From: Lachnospiraceae bacterium
Lineage (GTDB): Bacteria; Bacillota; Clostridia; Lachnospirales; Lachnospiraceae
DNA length: 21,199 nt
Direction: 5' to 3'
Assembly: GCA_900768755.1 (NCBI GenBank)
Contig: CAAGDV010000033.1
Coordinates: forward strand, 1 to 21,199
Shown here piece by piece: positions 5,745-12,801 of the stretch (its first letter is position 1; each line of letters opens with the position of its first letter). The position numbers and the translations under genes were made by a program. The notes below the pieces were generated by a model, which was not told the DNA's origin, did not search any database, and saw only the letters and a list, made by a program, of their open reading frames with translations.

Positions 5745-7781
5745 ATGGCAGACGACAGCAAAATAATTACACTCACAAAGGGGCAGGTGCTTTTTTCACC
5801 TTCGGATGATGTCAACTGCCTTTACTATGTTCTGTCCGGAACCATTACCGCCTTCTGCCCTTACGGACGATATCAGTACGGTCCATCAACAATTCCGTGC
5901 ATAATCGATATGTATTACGGAGTGGGAATTTTCACATATGTTGCCGACGAGGACACGCAGCTTATGAAATACCCGTGCCGCTCAATAAAAGAAGTATCCG
6001 ACATAATATCTGAGCACAGCGATATCATGTCAACCATCGTGCTTGAGAATAACCGCTTGATTATGGGCATGATTAAGACATATCTCACTCTCAACATTAA
6101 GTGCCGCAACAAGGACTCTACTTACACGGTTGACTCGCGCATTGACAAATGGGAGCTTGACCGCTACAACGGCATTATGATTGCGGATTCAACGGTAACG
6201 GAGCGTTTCTTTGGTGCCAACGCCGCCATCGCGCTTTCCGAAATCATCTCCGCGGTGCGTTTTGCCACCACGCTCAATGATGCCAACCTTACAATGGCAG
6301 ATTTTCTTGAAATCAATATGGATTATGTACCGCCGGCTCCTGAGCTTCCCTCGGAGCTTGAGACGGTTTTTGCGCTCACCGAGGATATTGATTCCGGCAA
6401 CAACGAATACCTCAACGCTCAGATTATCGCCGAATTAAGGGATTCCTATGCCAAAATAATCCGCTACGCCGGAATCAGCCGTGAGGATTCCGAGGAAATG
6501 TTTGCCGCGATGGACAATTTCAAAAAAGGCGAGAAGGCCTTTTCCGATGATGAAGTGCGCAAAATCAGACGACGCCTCAATGATATTTTTTTCACATTAT
6601 ATTTCAAATGCTTCATTCGTGCCGTCCGCGATGCGGATGTGCCCGTATATGTCACGATGTTTCTCAATTTTGGTTACATTGATGAGACTCTTCTGTCTGA
6701 GCAGGCATGCCTTGAAGTGTACAACATGAGCCAGGATGTTTCAAACACTTGCAATAACAGCTATGTTCACACCATGTTCAGCTGGCTGAAACTTATTATG
6801 AGCGGTGCCAAAGCACCGTCCAAAAACAGCCTCGACCAGTCTTTTGACGAATATAGCAAGGAACAGTTTGTGTCCGGCAAGCTTCGCGAGTCTGACATGG
6901 CACGTCCGGAATTCCGGGTAAAATACGAGATTAACAATCTTTTCAGTCAGGCCCAGCGCATTACATACGGCCGCGCAGGAGGATATGTTCCTTTCCTGAC
7001 CGGAGACCACATTGTAAAATCCTTAAAGGACTGCTGGGTATCATCCGAGCATGTCATGAGCGCCATAAACAACACCAGAACTATTGATTTTTCGCTCTTC
7101 TACCGTTCAACCGTGTACTCCAACGAGCGGAGCGGCATCGGCAAGGAATTCATCTACACAGAAGTTTTGCCCGACATCATTCTTACTCCGTGCTATGGTA
7201 CTCTGGGAGCGATGTGGCAGGAGATTGAGGGGCGGGTCCGCATAAGCTCGGCGAGATTTCTTCTGCCGATATTCTGCAACAACAACCTTAACTCCGTGAT
7301 TATCAATATTCTGGGCAAATTCCGCTGGGAGCTTTGCAAGCGCATTCAGGGAGCATACTGGAACAATCTTTCCGAGCCCTCCCTCACCTCGGAATATTAT
7401 GACTACATGCAGTTTTACAAAAAGAACCACGACTTAAGCGAGGCCGTCAAGGATAAGATAAAAAGTTCGCTTGTGGCAGCCCACAATAATTACGGCGAAG
7501 TATTTGCAAAGGATTACGAGAACTGGATTCTGTACGAGTCCAACGGAATCAGCAAGCTCAACAAGGTGTCCCGCACCATCTTTGCAAAGTACTGCCCTTT
7601 CAACAAAAACATCCGTGCAACGCTCGCTTCCAACCCTGCGTACACCCAGCCCTTTGCTGTATACGATAAAAGCATCGCGCTTCAGAAACACCGTATTGAT
7701 CTTACGATTGCCTCTCTTACCTCAAAAGGAATTGACATTCCGCGTGAGATCAGGGAGACCAAGGCTTATCTTAGCCGGTAG
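5745..7781 (+). CDS. Large uncharacterised protein with N-terminal cyclic-nucleotide-binding-like domain
   Basis: The 678-residue product is predicted cytoplasmic, with no signal peptide or clear membrane helix. Residues 1-115 look like a CRP-type beta-roll: KGQVLFSPSDDVNCLYYVLSG matches the start of such domains, followed by YGPSTIPCIIDMYYGVG and a long helix ending near MGMIKTYL. The usual phosphate-binding arginine signature is not evident, so the ligand may not be a cyclic nucleotide. No helix-turn-helix follows. Instead about 560 mostly helical residues have no family I recognise, so it is probably not a simple transcription factor. AGGAGG six bases before the ATG fixes the start. It appears monocistronic and divergent from the Mrr-like gene. 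A ligand-controlled scaffold or signalling protein is possible. The function is unknown. Confidence 0.75.
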   Translation: MADDSKIITLTKGQVLFSPSDDVNCLYYVLSGTITAFCPYGRYQYGPSTIPCIIDMYYGVGIFTYVADEDTQLMKYPCRSIKEVSDIISEHSDIMSTIVLENNRLIMGMIKTYLTLNIKCRNKDSTYTVDSRIDKWELDRYNGIMIADSTVTERFFGANAAIALSEIISAVRFATTLNDANLTMADFLEINMDYVPPAPELPSELETVFALTEDIDSGNNEYLNAQIIAELRDSYAKIIRYAGISREDSEEMFAAMDNFKKGEKAFSDDEVRKIRRRLNDIFFTLYFKCFIRAVRDADVPVYVTMFLNFGYIDETLLSEQACLEVYNMSQDVSNTCNNSYVHTMFSWLKLIMSGAKAPSKNSLDQSFDEYSKEQFVSGKLRESDMARPEFRVKYEINNLFSQAQRITYGRAGGYVPFLTGDHIVKSLKDCWVSSEHVMSAINNTRTIDFSLFYRSTVYSNERSGIGKEFIYTEVLPDIILTPCYGTLGAMWQEIEGRVRISSARFLLPIFCNNNLNSVIINILGKFRWELCKRIQGAYWNNLSEPSLTSEYYDYMQFYKKNHDLSEAVKDKIKSSLVAAHNNYGEVFAKDYENWILYESNGISKLNKVSRTIFAKYCPFNKNIRATLASNPAYTQPFAVYDKSIALQKHRIDLTIASLTSKGIDIPREIRETKAYLSR

Positions 7782-7843
7782 TATACGCAATATTCTTTAT
7801 CGGGATTATAGTAAAATTTTTGGCAGGATTTTGAATTAAAGTA

Positions 7844-7872
7844 TTGCAATAATTCTTAGGATATGATATTAT
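7844..7872 (+). promoter_or_regulatory. Promoter of tRNA-Asn
   Basis: TTGCAA (7844-7849), 17 bases, then TATTAT (7867-7872) preceded by TGA, an extended -10. The predicted start lies about 10 bases before the tRNA. Confidence 0.7.
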
Positions 7873-7888
7873 ATCTTCTGTTGAATAA

Positions 7889-7961
7889 TCCTCGTTAGCT
7901 CAGTCGGTAGAGCGCATGACTGTTAATCATGATGTCGCTGGTTCGAGCCCAGCACGAGGAG
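7889..7961 (+). tRNA. tRNA-Asn (anticodon GUU)
   Basis: The 73-base gene has a complete cloverleaf. The acceptor stem is TCCTCGT/ACGAGGA with discriminator G. The D-arm is AGCTCAGTCGGTAGAGC. The anticodon stem CATGA/TCATG surrounds the loop CTGTTAA with GTT at 7922-7924. The T-arm is GCTGG/CCAGC with TTCGAGC. CCA is not encoded. It stands alone, with its own promoter upstream and a strong terminator 7 bases downstream. Confidence 0.97.
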
Positions 7962-7967
7962 CGCATG

Positions 7968-7998
7968 AAGGCTTCTGCATAACGCAGAAGCCTTTTTT
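7968..7998 (+). terminator. Intrinsic terminator of tRNA-Asn
   Basis: GGCTTCTGC (7970-7978), loop ATAAC, GCAGAAGCC (7984-7992) and six Ts (7993-7998). The stem extends by two A-T pairs. This is a strong rho-independent terminator. Confidence 0.93.
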
Positions 7999-8025
7999 CA
8001 TTTCATTGCGCAATTTCCTATAAAG

Positions 8026-8055
8026 CAAAAAACCGGCCACTCGAATGTGACCGGT
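8026..8055 (-). terminator. Intrinsic terminator of the surface-protein gene
   Basis: Read on the minus strand, ACCGGTCAC, loop ATTCGA, then GTGGCCGGT form a 9-bp stem with one G-U pair, followed by a run of Ts (plus-strand A-run 8027-8031). It lies about 50 bases after the stop codon of the 195-aa gene. Confidence 0.88.
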
Positions 8056-8102
8056 CTTCTTGTTGTCAGACTGTTATACAATCTGTTAATGTACTTTGCA
8101 AA

Positions 8103-8690
8103 TTATCTCTCTACAACTGCTTTCTTTCTTGTAGCACATACTACAACGCCTGCTGCTGCAAGAGCTGCGATTACATAGAGAGCAACGTGTGAAGCCTCAC
8201 CTGTCTCAGGAGCCTGCTGAAGCTCGATTCCTGTAATGTTGATTGGCTCACCCCACCACTGCTGAAGGCAAATCTGAAGATAAGTTCCTTCATCACCTGA
8301 CATATCTGCTGCAGTAAATGTGTTGGCAGGAATCTCATATGTTAATTTGTACTTACCGTCAGAAAGCTTCTCTGCTGTAACAGGCTTATCAGCGCCCTCG
8401 TTACCCCATTCAACGGTAGTCCAGCTAACACTTGAAGCGTTCTTAGCAATACATCCGCCAAATCCATTAGTCTCATCACCATCAAACAGAACAACAAGTG
8501 TTGCGTCCTTAGTAACATCAAAGCTGGTTCCTACAACATTGTAAGAAAATGTTCCGTCGCTACCTACAGATGCACCCTCCGCCGTTGTAGTAATGGTAAT
8601 GTTAGCAGCAAATACTGACATTCCCATCATTGCAACTGCCATAGCTGCTGCAGCAACTGCTGCTGTAATTCTTTTGATCATCTTTCTCAT
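8103..8690 (-). CDS. Small secreted surface protein with PETGE sorting-like signal
   Basis: The 195-residue product begins with a classic signal peptide (MRKMIKR, hydrophobic core, cleavage near VFA-A at 28). It ends with a sorting-like signal: PETGE at 161-165, a hydrophobic helix (169-187) and a positive tail (RKK). PETG with this tail resembles non-LPxTG sortase substrates of Clostridia, so wall attachment is likely but no sortase is nearby. The 130-residue mature domain is beta-rich, with several Trp residues (for example CLQQWWGEP), and resembles a carbohydrate-binding sandwich, though no family is certain. GGGAGG about 10 bases before the ATG fixes the start. It is monocistronic, with its own promoter, a palindrome at the transcription start and a terminator. 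Confidence 0.75.
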   Translation of the reverse strand: MRKMIKRITAAVAAAAMAVAMMGMSVFAANITITTTAEGASVGSDGTFSYNVVGTSFDVTKDATLVVLFDGDETNGFGGCIAKNASSVSWTTVEWGNEGADKPVTAEKLSDGKYKLTYEIPANTFTAADMSGDEGTYLQICLQQWWGEPINITGIELQQAPETGEASHVALYVIAALAAAGVVVCATRKKAVVER

Positions 8691-8718
8691 TGAAAAAATA
8701 CCTCCCGGTTAATTCTAT

Positions 8719-8735
8719 TGAACATGTTCTGTTCA
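8719..8735. promoter_or_regulatory. Candidate operator at the surface-protein promoter
   Basis: TGAACA (8719-8724), 5 bases, TGTTCA (8730-8735) is a perfect 6-bp inverted repeat, and GAACATGTTC (8720-8729) nested in it is also palindromic. It lies just downstream of the minus-strand -10 box, overlapping the expected start of transcription, a common repressor position. Confidence 0.45.
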
Positions 8736-8742
8736 CTAAGAA

Positions 8743-8771
8743 ATATTAGCACTTTTTAACTATGCCGTCAA
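8743..8771 (-). promoter_or_regulatory. Promoter of the surface-protein gene
   Basis: On the minus strand, TTGACG (plus-strand 8766-8771), a 17-base spacer and TAATAT (8743-8748). The start of transcription would be about 45 bases before the ATG. Confidence 0.7.
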
Positions 8772-8944
8772 TCTAAATCATGGACTTTTTGTACTAATTA
8801 GACAAATTCAGCGATTTTACCAATATTATTCTGAAAAAATTGTTACTTTCTACCGCATTATTTTTTTACCTTAAACACATAGCGGCAATTCAGATTTTTC
8901 TTGCCATTCTTTCTGCCGTATGATATCTATTAGTTAAGAATATT

Positions 8945-8968
8945 CATGTCATTATGCTGTCTGACATG
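8945..8968. promoter_or_regulatory. Inverted repeat upstream of the dehydrogenase gene
   Basis: CATGTCA (8945-8951) and TGACATG (8962-8968) form a perfect 7-bp inverted repeat 10 bases apart, ending just before the GAGGAGG ribosome site of the SDR gene. It could be an operator or a leader hairpin. The candidate promoter (TTGCCA 8901-8906, weak TATCTA 8924-8929) lies immediately upstream. Confidence 0.4.
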
Positions 8969-8985
8969 CTTTAGAGGAGGTTCTT

Positions 8986-9738
8986 ATGGTTAATGTACAA
9001 GGAAGATGGGCGCTCATTACCGGCGCCAGCCGCGGCATCGGGTACCTGTCGGCGATTTTTATGGCAGAACAGGGCTGCAACCTGATACTTCACAGCCGCA
9101 AGCCCGGGCACACCGAAAAGGTGTACAACGAAGTGACTGCCCTCGGGGTGAAAGCGTTTCGCGTGAGCGCAGAGCTTTCTGAGCCTTCCGAGGTCGACGC
9201 AATGCTAAAAGAGATTGATTCTTTTGGCGTGAGGGTTGATATCGTCCTCAACAACGCGGGGCTTCAGATTGCGTACCGCACAGACTATTTTGCCACCCCG
9301 GTATCGGATTATACCGAAAGCTTCAAGATTAACACCATTGCCCCGGCAATGATTTGTTACCATTTTCTGCCCAAAATGATTGAGAACGGTTTTGGGCGCA
9401 TTCTCAACACCACAAGCGGCATAGCGCTTGAGCCCCAGCAGGCAGGCTATTCGGCAAGTAAGGCCGCGCTTGACAAAATAACAATTGACCTCGGCTCAAC
9501 CGTGAACGGAACCGATGTCATGATTAATCTGACAGACCCAGGATGGTGCCGGACCGATCTTGGCGGGCAACACGCCCCCAACTCCCCCGAGAGCGCAATT
9601 CCGGGAATAGTGGTAGGCGTGTTCATGGATGACAGGAAATCAGGACGCAACCTGGGCGCCCAGAATTTTGCCGGAATGAGCCTTTCGGACGCAGTCAAAA
9701 AAGCCGAGGTTTTGTTTGACGCGCCGTACGGCAGATAA
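8986..9738 (+). CDS. Short-chain dehydrogenase/reductase (SDR)
   Basis: The 250-residue product is a classical cytoplasmic NAD(P)-dependent oxidoreductase of FabG-like length. The Rossmann glycine motif is TGASRGIG (12-19) and NNAG is at 89-92. The catalytic residues are N116, S144 in NTTSG, Y155 and K159 in YSASK. TDPGWCRTDLGG after the active site fits the family's PG motif. R39 after the second strand (HSRK) hints at NADP(H) preference. GAGGAGG precedes the ATG by a normal distance. It is a single gene convergent with the ABC cassette and preceded by a 7-bp inverted repeat. The substrate is unknown. Context does not suggest fatty-acid synthesis. Confidence 0.9.
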   Translation: MVNVQGRWALITGASRGIGYLSAIFMAEQGCNLILHSRKPGHTEKVYNEVTALGVKAFRVSAELSEPSEVDAMLKEIDSFGVRVDIVLNNAGLQIAYRTDYFATPVSDYTESFKINTIAPAMICYHFLPKMIENGFGRILNTTSGIALEPQQAGYSASKAALDKITIDLGSTVNGTDVMINLTDPGWCRTDLGGQHAPNSPESAIPGIVVGVFMDDRKSGRNLGAQNFAGMSLSDAVKKAEVLFDAPYGR

Positions 9739-9775
9739 CGGGATGACCTGCAAAAATTTTGCATCCATGATATGT

Positions 9776-9808
9776 AAAAGGCTTTCGGTGCATATCGCAT
9801 CGAAAGCC
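9776..9808 (-). terminator. Terminator of the ABC cassette
   Basis: GGCTTTCGGTGC (9780-9791), loop ATATC, GCATCGAAAGCC (9797-9808) is a 12-bp stem with one G-T pair. Only the minus strand has Ts after the stem (plus-strand AAAA 9776-9779), so it serves the ABC genes rather than the convergent dehydrogenase. Confidence 0.75.
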
Positions 9809-9825
9809 ATAAACAATGTCCGTAT

Positions 9826-10467
9826 TCACTTTGCATCAATCGAGATTCTGCCTTTGTCAAGATGAATCTCGTCCTTCGCAATATTGGTAATATCTGAGAT
9901 GATATGCGTCGACATAATCACTATCTTTCCCTCACAATTTTTAACAATAATCTGCTGGCGTTCATCAGGGTCCACCCCTGCTGTCGGTTCATCAAGAATC
10001 AGAATATGCGGATTTCCGAGACATGCCTGTGCAAATAATAATCGCTGCTTCATTCCTCCTGACAGTGCATTTACAAGCTCAAATCTTTTCTCCCATAAAT
10101 GCACCTGCCGCAAAAGGTCTTCTACATGATTTTTTCTGTTTTTCCGCCCTATACCCTTTAGTGAAGCCATATAGTTCATAAACTGCAGACAGCTCATTGT
10201 ATTATAAACCGTCTGCTGTTGCGGCATATATCCCAAAAGCGCCTTATACCCTTTCGATTGCGGCACCATTACCGCTCCGTTCCACAGAATCTCGCCATTA
10301 TCACATCGCAGATATCCCGTAAGTATCTGCATCAAGGTTGTTTTGCCCGCACCATTTTTGCCGGTTAGACCGTATATCCCCGGTGAAAAGGTATAACTAA
10401 AATTGTCCAGTGCTTTAACCTGTGAATATGATTTTGAAATATTCCTGACTTCCAGTACATTACTCAT
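9826..10467 (-). CDS. ABC transporter ATP-binding protein
   Basis: The 213-residue product is the nucleotide-binding subunit of an ABC-2-type exporter. It has Walker A GKNGAGKT (36-43), a Q-loop at MPQQQ (81-85), signature LSGGMKQR (135-142), Walker B ILILDEP (155-161) and the H-loop histidine in STHI (188). It is at the short end for its class and lacks the usual C-terminal extension, but all ATPase motifs are intact. Its ATG overlaps the permease stop by ATGA (10464-10467). Export of a peptide, lipid or drug is typical of this class. The substrate cannot be read here. Confidence 0.9.
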   Translation of the reverse strand: MSNVLEVRNISKSYSQVKALDNFSYTFSPGIYGLTGKNGAGKTTLMQILTGYLRCDNGEILWNGAVMVPQSKGYKALLGYMPQQQTVYNTMSCLQFMNYMASLKGIGRKNRKNHVEDLLRQVHLWEKRFELVNALSGGMKQRLLFAQACLGNPHILILDEPTAGVDPDERQQIIVKNCEGKIVIMSTHIISDITNIAKDEIHLDKGRISIDAK

Positions 10468-11213
10468 TCTCTACACCATCCTCTTGCAGCAAGTCTGACA
10501 CCGGCTATACACATTACAAGTTCAAAAATAACAACCAATAATATCCACGGTTTTTGAACAAAATTTTCCTGACCGATAATCAACCATCCTATAAAGTTCA
10601 TCTTCTGAACCCACTCAATTTCAAGCATCCACAGTACGTATGGAATTCCCAAAAACATTATTCCCAGCACCTCGCACCATACAACATTTCTGATTTTTGA
10701 TGACAAAGCATAACCGATAGCGGCTACCAATGCCCATTTCATGCTTTGAATAATCATATCCACAAAATATGCCTGTCCGACCTGCATATTCATGTGTGCC
10801 TTTCGAAATGCTTCAAAACTTTGAATCGGCGTATCAAAACCCAGCAGGGAATATTGTGCTTTGATGCTCATAAGATATAAGAATTCCAGAGCAAGACTAA
10901 GCAAAAAAGTCATTGCTGCCAGGATAAGTGCACGCATTCTTATCGCTTTTTCACCTCCGGTTTGACTGCTGATTATTCTATTAATGCCAAACTCCCTCTC
11001 CCCAGGGAGAAGGGTCAAAACCGCGAAGTTTATAAAGCATGCTACCGCAAAAGTATACCCTGTCAAAGATTTTGTGTTACCATAAACCTGTAAATCATAA
11101 TGATATCCATCTAATGTTCCTTTTCTTTGTGCATATATCGTAGATGGCACTACGCTTGCTCCATATACTGCAATTCCACTACCACATACTAATGCAAATG
11201 TGCATATTGCCAA
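10464..11213 (-). CDS. ABC-2-type permease, probable 5' frameshift
   Basis: The open frame gives 249 residues with about six hydrophobic helices (near 3-25, 50-70, 95-115, 145-165, 175-197 and 222-245), as expected for an ABC-2 permease partner of the ATPase. It starts only at a TTG (11211-11213) with no ribosome site, and a stop codon lies three codons further upstream. A well-placed start exists in another frame: AAGGAG, 11 bases, ATG at 11233, reading MKLKESFWQYAHLH then a stop at 11189-11191. One missing base near 11204 would join the two as a continuous protein beginning MKLKESFWQYAHFALVC. So this is either a recent pseudogene, a sequencing or assembly error, or a recoded gene. Confidence 0.7.
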   Translation of the reverse strand: MAICTFALVCGSGIAVYGASVVPSTIYAQRKGTLDGYHYDLQVYGNTKSLTGYTFAVACFINFAVLTLLPGEREFGINRIISSQTGGEKAIRMRALILAAMTFLLSLALEFLYLMSIKAQYSLLGFDTPIQSFEAFRKAHMNMQVGQAYFVDMIIQSMKWALVAAIGYALSSKIRNVVWCEVLGIMFLGIPYVLWMLEIEWVQKMNFIGWLIIGQENFVQKPWILLVVIFELVMCIAGVRLAARGWCRE

Positions 11214-11229
11214 AATGATTCTTTAAGTT

Positions 11230-11380
11230 TCATAACTTTGTTTTCTCCTTATCATTGTTCTTTTCTTTTATTTCCCTGGTATTGGATTCATAAAATTGAC
11301 CATACGTCAAAACATCTGACTGCTCAAATACTTCATGTACTATCTTTTGCAACAATCTTTGTAACTTCATGCAATAACAT
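11230..11380 (-). pseudogene. Remnant of a small ORF upstream of the ABC permease
   Basis: An ideal ribosome site, AAAGGAGG, lies 8 bases before an ATG at 11380, but that frame stops after 15 codons (MLLHEVTKIVAKDST, end 11333). An overlapping frame, open from an ATG at 11370, reads 46 residues and ends at 11230 in a TGA that overlaps the next ATG (ATGA, 11230-11233), the junction type used throughout this window. One extra base near 11345 would join the two into a roughly 49-residue protein rich in charged residues at its end. The family is not recognised. It could also be two short leader peptides. Confidence 0.45.
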
Positions 11381-11475
11381 ATTTTCTACCTCCTTTCGAA
11401 AAAAACAACATGAAATGTCATTCTGTGAATTAATCACTTTGCTCCACTTTTCGAAATTATCATATCATTTAATTA

Positions 11476-11503
11476 AATATATCACATTTTCCATAAAAGT
11501 AAA
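11476..11503 (-). promoter_or_regulatory. Promoter of the ABC cassette
   Basis: On the minus strand, TTTACT (plus-strand 11498-11503), a 16-base spacer and TATATT (11476-11481) preceded by TGA, giving an extended -10. Near-repeats TGAAATGTCA (11411-11420) and TGAAATGACA (11514-11523) flank it and could be regulator sites. Apart from these, the small ORF remnant, a 10-bp repeat and the rplT hairpin, I see nothing in 11234-11683. Confidence 0.5.
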
Positions 11504-11560
11504 TCCTATTTCGTGAAATGACATAAATATGACGTGAATGGTTTGTGCGATGGATTGTGA

Positions 11561-11609
11561 GCCGGCTAATGGCCGGCTAATGCGCTCAATTGCAAATCAG
11601 CTGGCTAAT
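11561..11609. repeat. 10-bp short repeats
   Basis: GCCGGCTAAT at 11561-11570 and 11572-11581, with a one-base variant GCTGGCTAAT at 11600-11609. They are intergenic, between the ABC cassette and the rplT terminator. No function is evident. Confidence 0.55.
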
Positions 11610-11618
11610 ACTCCTATT

Positions 11619-11656
11619 CAAAGAGCCCCCGGCACCTTTCCGGTGCAGGGGGCTCT
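11619..11656 (-). terminator. Hairpin terminator of the infC-rpmI-rplT operon
   Basis: On the minus strand, AGAGCCCCC and GCACC pair with GGTGC and GGGGGCTCT (outer arms at plus-strand 11622-11630 and 11648-11656), giving a 14-pair GC-rich hairpin with one mismatch, 27 bases after the rplT stop. The T-run is short (TCTTTG), so it may terminate partially or act mainly as an RNA-stabilising 3' end. Confidence 0.75.
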
Positions 11657-11683
11657 CCATTATCATCTTAATCCAACTGTATT

Positions 11684-12037
11684 CTAGAGCGCGCTCTTTG
11701 CTGCCTCTGCAAGCTTTGCAAATGCAGGTGCGTCGTTAACAGCAACCTCAGCGAGCATCTTTCTGTTCATCTCGATGCCTGCGGTCTTGAGACCATACAT
11801 GAATTTGCTGTATGAAAGACCGTTCATTCTGGCTGCAGCATTGATTCTTGCAATCCAAAGCTGTCTCATCTGTCTCTTTCTCTGCTTTCTTCCTGCGTAT
11901 GCAGATGTTAAAGCTCTCATAACAGACTGCTTTGCAATTCTGTACTGCTTAGATCTGGCTCCTCTGTATCCCTTAGCCAGTTTAAGTACTCTATTATGTT
12001 TCTTTTTTGCGTTTAATCCGCCTTTAACTCTTGCCAT
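11684..12037 (-). CDS. rplT: 50S ribosomal protein L20
   Basis: A 117-residue basic protein of the large ribosomal subunit, full length for the family. It begins MARVKGGLNAKKKHNRVLKLAKGY and contains RKRQMRQLWIARINAAAR and NGLSYSKFMYGLK, all hallmark L20 segments. It binds 23S rRNA early in 50S assembly. In Firmicutes it also represses its own operon by binding the leader RNA, and a matching leader is seen upstream at 12802-12937. AAGGAGG precedes the ATG. It is the third gene of the operon, 26 bases after rpmI. Confidence 0.99.
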   Translation of the reverse strand: MARVKGGLNAKKKHNRVLKLAKGYRGARSKQYRIAKQSVMRALTSAYAGRKQRKRQMRQLWIARINAAARMNGLSYSKFMYGLKTAGIEMNRKMLAEVAVNDAPAFAKLAEAAKSAL

Positions 12038-12063
12038 TTAATGTCATCCTCCTTACATACCAA

Positions 12064-12261
12064 TTACATATATGGTAAAATCTTCTTCATATTCTTTACA
12101 TTAGTCTTATCAACGAGTGTTGACTTTCTGAGATTTCTCTTTCTCTTTGTAGACTTCTTGGTAAGAATATGGCTCTTGTAAGCTTTCATTCTCTTAAGAG
12201 CGCCGGAACCGGTTTTCTTAAAACGCTTGGCTGCTGCTTTGTTTGTCTTCATTTTTGGCAT
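12064..12261 (-). CDS. rpmI: 50S ribosomal protein L35
   Basis: A 65-residue, strongly basic protein of the large subunit. It begins MPKMKTNKAAAKRFKKTGSG and carries KSHILTKKSTKRKRNLRKS, the L35 signature, at the usual family length. AGGAGG lies 9 bases before the ATG. It sits 33 bases after infC and 26 before rplT, the conserved Firmicute gene order. Confidence 0.99.
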   Translation of the reverse strand: MPKMKTNKAAAKRFKKTGSGALKRMKAYKSHILTKKSTKRKRNLRKSTLVDKTNVKNMKKILPYM

Positions 12262-12294
12262 AATTATAATCCTCCTAAAAATAATGCTGTAATG

Positions 12295-12801
12295 CTAGTG
12301 TTTCTCAGTCAAAACCATAGCAATGCTTCTGCCCTCAATCTTGGCAGGTTTCTCTACCGTCGAGCAATCCTTAAGTGCTTCCGCAATATCATCAAGGATG
12401 TGTTTGCTCTGAGTCATATGAGCCATCTCACGGCCTCTGAAGCGCAAGGTAACCTTAACCTTATCGCCCTTCTCAAGGAACTTCCTTGCAGCGCTGATCT
12501 TGGTATTCAGATCATTGGTATCAATATTAGGTGAAAGTCTGACCTCTTTAATCTCAACAACCTTCTGCTTCTTTCTTGCTTCCTTCTCCTTACGGGCAAG
12601 CTCATATCTGTACTTACCGTAATCAGTAATCTTGCATACAGGCGGCTGAGCGGTAGGTGCAATCTTCACAAGATCAAGTTCTGCGTCTCTTGCGAGCTTC
12701 AAAGCGTCCTTGGAAGACATAACGCCAATCATCTCTCCGTTCTCACCGATAAGACGCACCTCTTTATCTCTGATCTGTTCATTAATCATCAACTCGTTAA
12801 T
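12295..12801 (-). CDS. infC: Translation initiation factor IF-3, AUU start codon
   Basis: IF-3 binds the 30S subunit, prevents early 50S joining and proofreads start codons. The product is 168 residues and full length, with the N-domain opening INEQIRDKEVRLIG, KITDYGKYRYE, the lysine-rich linker and C-domain KVTLRFRGREMAHM. The start is set at ATT (12799-12801): GGAGG (12811-12815) is 9 bases before it and the frame reads ATT-AAC-GAG-TTG-ATG. The later TTG (12790-12792) and ATG (12787-12789) are 18 or more bases from the ribosome site. An AUU start is the classic autoregulatory feature of infC, because IF-3 itself disfavours such codons. It is the first gene of the infC-rpmI-rplT operon. Confidence 0.97.
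   Translation of the reverse strand: MNELMINEQIRDKEVRLIGENGEMIGVMSSKDALKLARDAELDLVKIAPTAQPPVCKITDYGKYRYELARKEKEARKKQKVVEIKEVRLSPNIDTNDLNTKISAARKFLEKGDKVKVTLRFRGREMAHMTQSKHILDDIAEALKDCSTVEKPAKIEGRSIAMVLTEKH

Noticed and set aside
7889..7998. tRNA-Asn as an integration site for a genomic island
   Set aside because: No integrase, phage gene or direct repeat of the tRNA 3' end is present in the window.
8720..8729. GAACATGTTC as a LexA (DinR) SOS box
   Set aside because: The Gram-positive LexA box has four bases between GAAC and GTTC and here there are two. It is kept only as a generic operator candidate.
11238..11516. Plus-strand open frame of 92 codons upstream of the ABC genes
   Set aside because: It has no ribosome site and overlaps the minus-strand promoter, strong ribosome site and small ORFs of the ABC cassette.
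12787..12792. TTG or ATG as the infC start
   Set aside because: Both are 18 or more bases from the only ribosome site. The ATT at 12799-12801 has ideal spacing and is in frame.
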